Shown piece by piece: positions 57,813-64,000 of a DNA stretch of 64,000 nt. Location: the NCBI GenBank assembly GCA_023213215.1, contig CP096136.1, positions 868,001 through 932,000 on the forward strand, read 5' to 3'. The first letter of the stretch is position 1. Every line of letters begins with the position of its first letter. A program made the position numbers and the translations under genes. This stretch comes from Flavobacterium sp. JAD_PAG50586_2. GTDB taxonomy: Bacteria > Bacteroidota > Bacteroidia > Flavobacteriales > Flavobacteriaceae. The notes below the pieces were generated by a model, which was given only the letters and a program-made list of their open reading frames with translations, was not told the origin of the DNA and searched no databases.

Positions 57813-57865
57813 GATTTGTAGTTTTTAGAATTGTAAAGTTACCTTTCTATAAGGCATTAGCTGTT

Positions 57866-57940
57866 ATGGAATTTTGGATAAATGTTATTGGATTTCTTTC
57901 TTTTATATATGTAGTCTCGCGAGGTAGCGGTGGATTGTGA
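57866..57940 (+). CDS. Possible 24-residue hydrophobic peptide, copy A
   Basis: This short frame starts MEFWINVIGF and ends after 24 codons. The first 30 nt are 27/30 identical to those of a second 24-codon frame at 59922, and the similarity begins at the ATG. No ribosome-binding or promoter signal is clear. It may be a repeated DNA element rather than a gene. Confidence 0.25.
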   Translation: MEFWINVIGFLSFIYVVSRGSGGL

Positions 57941-58028
57941 GATAATCAGGATAGGCCAGGATTACTCCAGCTGTGGATACACTTATATTAAAATCCTCGG
58001 TATCGGGCTATTTTTGCCTTATATAAAA

Positions 58029-58060
58029 GAAAACCGACTAGTTTCCTAATCGGTTTTTCA
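58029..58060. terminator. Terminator for the 58099 gene
   Basis: AAAACCGA...TCGGTTTTT: an 8-bp stem with an 11-nt loop and a T tract on both strands, about 40 nt past the stop of the leftward gene. Confidence 0.75.
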
Positions 58061-58098
58061 TTTCTAAACTTTACATTACTTGTGGCAGCAACTTATAA

Positions 58099-59694
58099 CT
58101 ATTTCGAAATAAGCTTTCCACTCTGTACCTTGCCATCGGCAGACGAAAGCCTGTAATAATAAATCCCGGCAGCAAGTTCCATAGGTAGTGTTGTGTTACT
58201 TTGCGTTAGTAACGTTTTTTGAACCTCACTTCCTAATGCATTATAAATACTAAGTTCAGCAGAACCTGTAAAATCGTTTAAAGTTACGTTCAGTGAAGCT
58301 GTAAACGGATTGGGATAGAATTGCGCTGCCTGTACTTTTACAGGAGTGTTTGTACCTAAAGCATCGCAGCCAGGTGTCATCTGTGCATTGATTCCAAATG
58401 TAGATACACCACCACTTGTACTAAGGACACGTCCTTCGACCTGAGTTCCCAAATTTAGGATTACAGCCCCATTGTTGCCAATGACTGTTCCCTTAAAGTT
58501 AGTATAATCATTCAGGCTGGTAGCCCCATCAATTTTCCAGAATACATTTTTTGCCTGAGCTCCATTCTGCAATATTACAGAGGCATAGGTACTGGTTGAA
58601 AGAGCACCGACAATTTTGATTACAAATACAGCATCCGGATTATCCTGAGCGTTTAGGAAAACGGTTCCATTCAATACCGTTGCAGCATTCATTAAATAAG
58701 TATGTGGTGTTAACACTAAATTCTGTCCAAAGGCGGCAGGATAAAGCAATTGTATGTCTACAGGAAGGGTAGTAAGATAGGTATAAACATTATTCAAATC
58801 AAGTGAGCATTGTGCCGTTGATACATCAGGGTTTGCATGTATGGTACCGTTTACATTTTCAGCCTGAAAACCTGTTGTAAGTCCGGTATTGGTTCCGATA
58901 TCGCCTGTTACAAAAGAAACTCCTGTATTGGCTACTGAGCCATTTCCTGAAAATATAGTATAGCAGGCAACGGTATTAAGCGCGGGTGCGATTGGCCCGG
59001 TAAGCTCGGGAGTTCCACAACCAAGCGGCATTACTACAGTTACACCCGAAACGGTTACTGCTCCAGTAGTTGAAAATGCACGGCCTTCCAATACAACGCC
59101 GGTATTAAGTATGATGGCTGCATTGTTAGCCACTATGGTTCCTTTCATGCTGGTATTGGTTGCTAAATCTACCAGTCCTTCGATTTTCCAGAAGACGTTG
59201 CAGGCTACAGCACCATTCGTTAGTAACACCTGTGCTCCGGCTGCTGATGAAAAGGCGCCCCGAATCTGGAAAATAAAGACGGCGTCGGGATTTCCATCTG
59301 CGTCGAGCGTTAAGGTATTGTCCAGCGAGGCGCTTTCGCCAATAAAATAGGTTCCGGGGTTTAAAGACTGCCCGTTTCCTAATAGTGGAGAGGGGAAAAA
59401 GTCTGGAATGGCAGCGTCTAGCTGATTGTAAGCAATAGTAAGGGAAGCGGCGGCATTAGCACTAGTGCCATCGGCGTCGTGCATGACTCCGTCAACGTTG
59501 CCAAAGTTGGTGCTTGAACCATTGTTAGTTCCTACATTTCCGGTAATGTGCGAGAGTCCTGTACTACTCACGGCACCATTGGTTGAGAAAAGTGCAAAAC
59601 CGGAAGAGGTTCCTAATACAGGTGCCTGGGCTGTGGTCCTGGCGGCAAAACATAGTATGGCAACCGAGGTAACCAATAGTAGTTGTTTATTCAT
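58099..59694 (-). CDS. T9SS-exported protein with two tandem DUF3494 (ice-binding-like) domains (531 aa)
   Basis: The signal peptide ends TTAQ (about residue 22). Domain 1 at about 25-225 (SGFALFSTNGAVSSTGLSHI, GNVGTNNGS, VFIFQIRGAFSSAAGAQVLL, VFWKIEG) and domain 2 at about 243-445 (YTIFSGNGSVANTGVSFVTG, DIGTNTG, VFVIKIVGALS, VFWKIDG) both match the DUF3494 beta-helix family, which includes ice-binding proteins. A type A T9SS sorting domain ends the protein (FYPNPFTASLNVTLNDFTG to GKLISK). DUF3494 proteins are not all ice-active, so function is uncertain. It starts at ATG 59694. Confidence 0.88.
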   Translation of the reverse strand: MNKQLLLVTSVAILCFAARTTAQAPVLGTSSGFALFSTNGAVSSTGLSHITGNVGTNNGSSTNFGNVDGVMHDADGTSANAAASLTIAYNQLDAAIPDFFPSPLLGNGQSLNPGTYFIGESASLDNTLTLDADGNPDAVFIFQIRGAFSSAAGAQVLLTNGAVACNVFWKIEGLVDLATNTSMKGTIVANNAAIILNTGVVLEGRAFSTTGAVTVSGVTVVMPLGCGTPELTGPIAPALNTVACYTIFSGNGSVANTGVSFVTGDIGTNTGLTTGFQAENVNGTIHANPDVSTAQCSLDLNNVYTYLTTLPVDIQLLYPAAFGQNLVLTPHTYLMNAATVLNGTVFLNAQDNPDAVFVIKIVGALSTSTYASVILQNGAQAKNVFWKIDGATSLNDYTNFKGTVIGNNGAVILNLGTQVEGRVLSTSGGVSTFGINAQMTPGCDALGTNTPVKVQAAQFYPNPFTASLNVTLNDFTGSAELSIYNALGSEVQKTLLTQSNTTLPMELAAGIYYYRLSSADGKVQSGKLISK

Positions 59695-59921
59695 GATATG
59701 GGGGGATAAAACTGCCATTTAATTATTGCAGTGGAGTAAAGGTATGTACTGCAGCAACTAAACAATATGAATTGCAGTATATTACCTATTAATATGGGAA
59801 TTATGTAACGGTACTGCCTCAGTTTGCCAGTTACAAAATATTACATAGATAAAAGACTACAGAAAACATAAATATAAGGGTTTACGTGTTACAAATCAGT
59901 GTTATCGGTTTGACCTATGCA

Positions 59922-59996
59922 ATGGAATTTTGGAGAAATGTTTTGGGATTTTATCTTCTCCCTATTATTCTGTTAAATATAGAGCGACGTTTGTAG
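59922..59996 (+). CDS. Possible 24-residue hydrophobic peptide, copy B
   Basis: This short frame starts MEFWRNVLGF, has the same 24-codon length as copy A (57866), and shares the first ten residues except two. After residue 10 the two differ. It lies 20 nt upstream of the luciferase-like oxidoreductase gene. Coding status is unproven. Confidence 0.25.
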   Translation: MEFWRNVLGFYLLPIILLNIERRL

Positions 59997-60004
59997 CAAT
60001 GGCT

Positions 60005-60012
60005 TAATTTTG
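60005..60012 (+). promoter_or_regulatory. -7 element TAATTTTG abutting the 60017 start codon
   Basis: TAATTTTG ends 4 nt before ATG 60017, the same geometry as at 13025, 20696 and 38140. The start codon is fixed by family alignment (MPKTIPISLLELA). Confidence 0.45.
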
Positions 60013-60016
60013 TGGT

Positions 60017-61024
60017 ATGCCAAAAACGATTCCTATTTCCCTGCTCGAGCTTGCCCTTGTCACCCAGGGAAGCAATGCCGCACAAACGCTACAAAAAACC
60101 ACAGAAGCCGCACAGCATGCGGACCGTCTGGGCTACAAACGTATCTGGCTGGCAGAGCACCATAATATGCAGCATGTGGCTAGTTCGGCAACTGTGGTGC
60201 TCATCGGGCATATTGCGGGTGCTACCCAAAACATACGCGTGGGTTCGGGCGGTATCATGCTGCCCAACCATTCACCTTTAGTGGTGGCAGAACAGTTTGG
60301 AACGCTCGAAACACTCTATCCCAACCGCATAGACCTCGGCCTGGGGCGTGCCCCGGGAACGGACGGATTGACAGCCCAGGCACTGCGAAGCGACTTTCAC
60401 GCGCAGGCACAGCAATTTCCGAAAAACGTAGCTGCCCTTCAGGCTTACCTTTCGGGCGACAACGCCACATCGGCTGTACGGGCGTTTCCGGGTGAAGGCC
60501 TCCACATTCCGATCTGGATATTGGGATCAAGTACAGAAAGCGCGATGTTGGCTGCCTCTTATGGACTGCCTTATGCGTTTGCCGCACATTTTGCTCCTCA
60601 ACAGATGATGCAGGCGTTTGAACTGTACCGCGAACATTTTGAACCTTCCGAATCGCTGCCGGCACCTAAAACCATGGCGTGCGTCAATTTAATCGGTGCC
60701 GATACCAATGCCGAAGCCGCCGTACTGTCTTCCAGCCTGTACCGCATGTTCCTTGGGCTCATCCAGAACAACCGCCAACCGTTACAGCCTCCGGTGCCCA
60801 GCCTTGACGGACTCATGAATGAGGCAGAAGCGTACCATGTCAGCACAATGACGGCGTGTACCTTTGTGGGTGATACCGGACATTTAAAAACCGAACTGGC
60901 AAAGTTTATTGAGTACACCAAAATCGACGAGCTTATGATTACGAGTCCTATTTATGATCATGCAGCTAAACTGCGCAGCCTCGAGATTGGAGCGGAAGTT
61001 GTGAAGTCGTTGGTTTTTGGGTAA
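60017..61024 (+). CDS. LLM-class flavin-dependent oxidoreductase (luciferase-like)
   Basis: It has 335 residues with a TIM-barrel flavin monooxygenase fold. Segments typical of the MsnO8/YhbW-like subgroup are LGYKRIWLAEHHNMQHVASS, VGSGGIMLPNHSPLVVAEQFG, LYPNRIDLGLGRAPGTDG and IWILGSSTESAMLAASYGLP. It should bind FMN; the substrate is unknown. The local DNA is visibly richer in G+C than its neighbours (many GCC/GGC codons), so recent acquisition is possible. Confidence 0.92.
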   Translation: MPKTIPISLLELALVTQGSNAAQTLQKTTEAAQHADRLGYKRIWLAEHHNMQHVASSATVVLIGHIAGATQNIRVGSGGIMLPNHSPLVVAEQFGTLETLYPNRIDLGLGRAPGTDGLTAQALRSDFHAQAQQFPKNVAALQAYLSGDNATSAVRAFPGEGLHIPIWILGSSTESAMLAASYGLPYAFAAHFAPQQMMQAFELYREHFEPSESLPAPKTMACVNLIGADTNAEAAVLSSSLYRMFLGLIQNNRQPLQPPVPSLDGLMNEAEAYHVSTMTACTFVGDTGHLKTELAKFIEYTKIDELMITSPIYDHAAKLRSLEIGAEVVKSLVFG

Positions 61025-61149
61025 CAGGATAAACTGAACTTCCTGAACTGAAGTTAAGATTCCAAGGCTGCTTTAAAATGCAGGATACAGCTCCCCCTTT
61101 AAGATAAGATTCCGTAACGAGTAAGTGTTTAACTGAGTAGTAAGGTGTG

Positions 61150-61584
61150 CTATAATATCCCTATCCAGTCCATTATATCAAAAGTGCCTTTTTTCTTCTC
61201 GAACTCCATCATTCTTTCTGCCACCTGCCTCATTTGTTTGGCGTTTGGGGCATCGGTTACTATACACTCTATAATAAAAGCCCGGAAGCCTTCGGGGGTC
61301 CCATTCATTTCCTTCAGGGTTTGTTCGTGGTTTTCGAGCGCCATCCAAAGTTGGGCTTCTGCCAGTTTTTCATCGAGTATTTTGTCTTCATACCTTGCTA
61401 TGAGCCTATCTAATTCGGCAAGCGAATTACCTGCCCTGCCTGACTTATCAAATCCCTGGAATAACTCCTTAACCTCACGCAGTATGTCGGGCTGATCAAG
61501 CAGGGACTGTTTAACAACCCAGTCCATCATGGCATTGGGATCATTTTCAATTATGAAGTTTATTAACTGTTCACGGTATTTCAT
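61150..61584 (-). CDS. Hypothetical helical protein, paralogue A (144 aa)
   Basis: It is all-helical with no signal or membrane segment. It shares NAMMDWVVKQSLLDQPDILRE, YEDKILDEKLAEAQ and IECIVTDAPNAKQM with the next leftward gene, which encodes a close homologue. The two are in tandem with an 89-nt gap. No family is recognised, and a cytoplasmic role is inferred from composition. Confidence 0.75.
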   Translation of the reverse strand: MKYREQLINFIIENDPNAMMDWVVKQSLLDQPDILREVKELFQGFDKSGRAGNSLAELDRLIARYEDKILDEKLAEAQLWMALENHEQTLKEMNGTPEGFRAFIIECIVTDAPNAKQMRQVAERMMEFEKKKGTFDIMDWIGIL

Positions 61585-61673
61585 AATAGTTTTATTGCTG
61601 CAATTAATTAATTTACTTTTTGTTGGCCAGGTAAGGAAACCAAAAAAACGATACTATAACTGTTGGACATAAG

Positions 61674-62114
61674 CTACAATATCTCTTTCCAGTTTTCGGG
61701 GTCAAACGTGCCTGTCTCCTTCTCGAGTTCTATTATCTTTCCCGCGAGTTCCTTCATTTCTTTGGCGTTTGGAGCGTTGGTCACTATGCATTCTATGACA
61801 TACGCCCTAATACCGTCAGTGGCTGCATCTATTTCCTTCATCGTTTTTTCCTGCTGTTCGAGCGCCATCAGATATTGGGCTTCTGCCAGTTTTTCATCGA
61901 GTATCCTCTCTTCATATTCGTCAATACCCTTGTCTAAACGCATTAAAAGTGTGCTGACTTCTTTGGAGCCTGTGCTGTCAAGCTCTTCCAATAACTCTTT
62001 AAGTTCCCTTAAGATTTGAGGCTGGTCTAGTAAGGGCTGCAGCAGGATCCAGTTCATCATGGCATTGTCGTCGTCGTCAAGGATAAGTTCTAATAGGTGG
62101 TCTTTGTAATTCAT
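61674..62114 (-). CDS. Hypothetical helical protein, paralogue B (146 aa)
   Basis: It starts at ATG 62114 (MNYKDHLLELILDDD), aligned with MKYREQLINFIIEND of paralogue A. Shared blocks are NAMMNWILLQPLLDQPQILRE, YEERILDEKLAEAQ and IECIVTNAPNAKEM. An ATG 57 nt upstream lengthens it with unrelated residues and is not used. It is the upstream member of the tandem pair. Function is unknown. Confidence 0.75.
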   Translation of the reverse strand: MNYKDHLLELILDDDDNAMMNWILLQPLLDQPQILRELKELLEELDSTGSKEVSTLLMRLDKGIDEYEERILDEKLAEAQYLMALEQQEKTMKEIDAATDGIRAYVIECIVTNAPNAKEMKELAGKIIELEKETGTFDPENWKEIL

Positions 62115-62642
62115 AACATTAGTAGCTTTAGGTTTAACTGTTTTTTCGGCTTCCAAATTAAAAAATCGCAATTAAACGGAAGTACACTTTTTGTGTACAT
62201 TTTTTAAAAAATGCTAAAAATTTTAGCCCTCGTTAAAATGGAGCCCTGATTGTTTGTCCCGATGTGGGAATGCCCCGTTCAAAAAAAAGATACAACGGCA
62301 ATTCTACGGGCATTGTTTTACCTTTTTTACTTTGAAAATATTATTACAGCACTTCTACTGCAATGCAACGGCACTCTTACTGCACTTTGATGGCACTTTG
62401 ATGGCGCTTTGATGGCGCTTTGATGGCGCTTAACAGCTTATTGTAATGCAAGAGTTACTTCAATAAACAGCGTGTACTATTTTACTTATTTTTTTGTATG
62501 ATTGGGACTGGCAAAATGTGTCGGTTTGTGGAAAAATATTTCGTTTTCGGAAAAAAGCGACGTTTTCGGAAATGGCGTTTTTGGATGTAACTGCCTAACC
62601 ACCTTTACTTTGTCTCATTATTAATCAATAAAATTTTTAATT
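62115..62642. other. 528-nt gene-free region with tandem repeats
   Basis: It contains an 11-bp tandem array (62372-62432), two copies of CGTTTTCGGA (62542-62551 and 62561-62570) and a likely promoter for the rightward gene: TTGG at 62581-62584, 20 nt, then TTACTTTG at 62605-62612. I find no ORF or structured RNA in the rest. Confidence 0.5.
62372..62432. repeat. 11-bp tandem repeat array (GCRCTTTGATG)
   Basis: Clear units start at 62383, 62394, 62405 and 62416, with a partial fifth at 62427 and a degenerate one at 62372. The third base is A in the first two and G in the later ones. The 11-bp period is close to one helical turn. Confidence 0.85.
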
Positions 62643-63392
62643 ATGCCAAGAGTAAACGGTATTGTTAACTTCGAAGGAAGTTTGGGAGACATGACATTTT
62701 ACAAAAAAGAAGGTCAGAGTTTCGTTAGGAAAAAAGGTGGTATCTCTAAACAGCGTATTGAAACGGAGCCGAACTTTGTTCGTACCCGTGAAAATATGAA
62801 CGAATTCCGTACGAATATTGGTGCGGCTAAGCTGTTACGGTTATCATTAGGTAGTTTGGTTTTTAAGGCCAAAGATTCACGTGTATCGAACCGCCTGATG
62901 CAGGCGATGTCGAATATTAAGAACCTGGACTCTACTTCTGCCAGAGGGCAGAGAAATGTGAGCAATGGTATTGGAACCGATGAAGGCAAAAGACAGCTCA
63001 TTGGGTTTGACTTTAATATCCATGCGCCGTTGGACGCGGTACTTTTTGCCAACTATACGCTGGATAATGCTACAGGGGAAATCATGATCCCTAATCTTAT
63101 CCCAAGTGAGCAGCTGCGTTTTCCTGAAGGGGCTAATTTTGTCAGCTTTCAGTGTGGCGTGCTTAACATTGATTTTGAGTCTGGCTTAAGCGAACTGGTT
63201 TTATCACCGGTTACCAACCTGCAGATTGACCTGACTCCGGCAGATGTGCAATTGACTCCGCCGTCTATGCCTGTTGATCAACCGGTAACGATTTACCTTA
63301 TGATGGTTTCGTTTTACCAGCAGATCAATGGGGTGCAGTATTCGTTGAAAAACGAGGAATATAATGTGCTGCATATTGTGGATGTGGTTTAA
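62643..63392 (+). CDS. Unrecognised protein (249 aa)
   Basis: It begins MPRVNGIVNFEGSLGDMTFY and continues with a basic segment (KKEGQSFVRKKGGISKQRI). The middle is polar and helical (ENMNEFRTNIGAAKLLRLSL), and the last 120 residues are probably beta-rich. The GxxGDMTFYKxxGxxxVRxKGG start recalls a group of small Flavobacteriia proteins (DUF6266-like) of unknown function; I cannot confirm it. There is no signal peptide or sorting domain. A terminator follows the stop. Confidence 0.75.
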   Translation: MPRVNGIVNFEGSLGDMTFYKKEGQSFVRKKGGISKQRIETEPNFVRTRENMNEFRTNIGAAKLLRLSLGSLVFKAKDSRVSNRLMQAMSNIKNLDSTSARGQRNVSNGIGTDEGKRQLIGFDFNIHAPLDAVLFANYTLDNATGEIMIPNLIPSEQLRFPEGANFVSFQCGVLNIDFESGLSELVLSPVTNLQIDLTPADVQLTPPSMPVDQPVTIYLMMVSFYQQINGVQYSLKNEEYNVLHIVDVV

Positions 63393-63413
63393 GCTCCTTA
63401 GATTGTTAGATGT

Positions 63414-63443
63414 GAACTCCCTGCTTTGGCGGGGAGTTTTTTG
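63414..63443 (+). terminator. Terminator after the 62643 gene
   Basis: AACTCCC-tgctttggc-GGGGAGTTTTTT: a GC-rich stem with a run of six T, about 25 nt after the stop. Confidence 0.85.
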
Positions 63444-63502
63444 TTATAGGACAACTATTATAAAGGCGTTGATAAATATCCCGAAAGGCTGTTGATAAAA
63501 CA

Positions 63503-63533
63503 TTGGCAGAATGAAAGATTTTTGGTATGTTTG
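63503..63533 (+). promoter_or_regulatory. Promoter of the MazG-like gene
   Basis: TTGG at 63503-63506 and TATGTTTG at 63526-63533 are separated by 19 nt and match the Bacteroidota consensus. The -7 element ends 19 nt before the ATG. Confidence 0.7.
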
Positions 63534-63552
63534 GTAGGATAAATTATTCGTT

Positions 63553-63891
63553 ATGGAAAAATACAAACAAGTAATAGACGAGTTAATTAAGTTTAGAGAT
63601 GAAAGAGACTGGGAACAGTTTCATGATTCTAAAAATTTAGCTTTAGCTATTTCTCTAGAAGCTGCTGAGTTAAATGAACTTTTTTTATGGAAAAGCGGAA
63701 ATGATGTTGAAAATATAAAAAAGGATCGGTTGAAAGAAGAACTAGCGGATATACTTTCTTTTTCTTTTTTATTAGCAGAGAAACATAATTTGGATGTATT
63801 TGAAATTGTATTAGAAAAAATAAAAAGTAATGCTGAAAAATATCCAGCCGATAAAGCGAAAGGGACAGCAAAAAAATATAATGAATTATGA
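63553..63891 (+). CDS. MazG-like nucleotide pyrophosphohydrolase (112 aa)
   Basis: It is an all-helical MazG/dUTPase-superfamily protein. The metal-binding motif is EAAELNE near residue 37, paired with EELADILSF near residue 64. Small proteins of this type hydrolyse dCTP or other NTPs to NMPs and pyrophosphate. The next gene overlaps the stop (ATGA), so the two are translationally coupled. Similar gene pairs are found in accessory or defence-like islands. Confidence 0.9.
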   Translation: MEKYKQVIDELIKFRDERDWEQFHDSKNLALAISLEAAELNELFLWKSGNDVENIKKDRLKEELADILSFSFLLAEKHNLDVFEIVLEKIKSNAEKYPADKAKGTAKKYNEL

Positions 63892-64000
63892 GTCTGTCAT
63901 TTGAGTTATCCATTGAAGTTTCTGAACAATATGATTTTAACAAACAATCCTTAGATAAAATTGGACAAAACACTTGGGTAAGAAGTCAATGGCCATTAGT
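63888..64000 (+). CDS. Partial gene cut by the window edge, coupled to the MazG-like gene
   Basis: Only 37 residues are visible, starting MSLSFELSIEVSEQYDFNKQ and containing NTWVRSQWPL. The start overlaps the previous stop (ATGA). The W(V/A)xxQWP segment recalls the N-terminus of GIY-YIG/DUF2075 helicase-like proteins that often follow a MazG gene. This is only a suggestion from memory; the visible part is too short to confirm it. Confidence 0.6.
   Translation, partial: MSLSFELSIEVSEQYDFNKQSLDKIGQNTWVRSQWPL

Larger units (their letters stand above)
59695..60016. other. Intergenic region upstream of the DUF3494 gene
   Basis: This 322-nt AT-rich stretch separates divergent genes. It holds the 24-codon frame at 59922 and the -7 element of the 60017 gene. 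TGCAGT/ACTGCA-type short palindromes occur near 59730-59780. I see no other structure. Confidence 0.4.

Noticed and set aside
1..64000. tRNA, rRNA, riboswitch, prophage or insertion-sequence genes
   Set aside because: No tRNA-like TpsiC or CCA-ended cloverleaf, rRNA segment, transposase or phage structural gene was recognised on either strand by reading; a tRNAscan/Infernal run would settle it.

Overview
The window is a chromosomal segment from a member of the Bacteroidota, most likely family Flavobacteriaceae and probably Flavobacterium. The evidence is a SusC/RagA-type TonB-dependent transporter, several secreted proteins ending in type IX secretion system (T9SS) type A sorting domains, GSCFA, DUF5522 and DUF4136 family proteins, kinases with TPR sensors, AT-rich DNA, and promoters of the Bacteroidota form TTTG-N19-TAnnTTTG. 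I see no rRNA or tRNA genes, CRISPR arrays, insertion sequences or prophage genes.

Layout: 1-2540 is the 5' part of a SusC-like gene. 2.7-6.1 kb holds rnhB, lipB and lysS. 6.1-9.9 kb holds four secreted proteins of unknown role. 9.9-13.0 kb is a leftward group of hemL, a LysM glucosaminidase lipoprotein and an ACC-deaminase-like PLP enzyme. 13.1-20.3 kb has two divergent T9SS cargo genes that share a C-terminal module. 20.3-25.6 kb has two small conserved genes, urocanate hydratase, a DUF4136 lipoprotein and an aromatic amino acid hydroxylase. 25.7-31.1 kb encodes a 1271-residue T9SS protein with twelve Ig-like repeats and an FGE-fold protein. 31.4-36.4 kb is a two-component locus: a LuxR-type response regulator, two tandem TPR histidine kinases and a small membrane protein. 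It is followed by a lipoprotein, a GSCFA protein, an ABC exporter and alaS. 43.4-47.0 kb runs rightward with an M23 peptidase, a MerR regulator, LemA and two TPM-domain proteins. 47-52.7 kb holds an outer-membrane barrel protein, der and era. 52.9-61 kb holds a hydrolase, an MFS exporter, a T9SS protein, two small polar proteins, a tandem DUF3494 (ice-binding-like) T9SS protein and a luciferase-like oxidoreductase. The end has a tandem pair of paralogous hypotheticals, an unrecognised 249-residue protein and a MazG-like pyrophosphohydrolase overlapping a gene cut by the window edge.

Main discovery candidate: a conserved dyad, ATACGnCA-n2-TGnCGTAT, which has the 7-2-7 geometry known for NarL-family regulators. 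It lies exactly 22 nt upstream of a TAnnTTTG-like -7 element before three genes around the two-component locus (the FGE-fold gene, the small membrane protein that heads the kinase operon, and the lipoprotein). A fourth copy lies 21 nt upstream of such an element before the response regulator. This suggests a local autoregulated regulon controlling surface proteins. The regulator leader also contains a strong terminator-like hairpin, which may be an attenuator.

Quality warning: twelve genes are broken by fourteen frameshifts. Each is repaired by restoring one base, mostly in homopolymers of 5-8 nt, and each repaired span becomes a multiple of three. This is best explained by homopolymer deletion errors in the assembly, so I annotate these genes as whole loci with the breakpoints stated.
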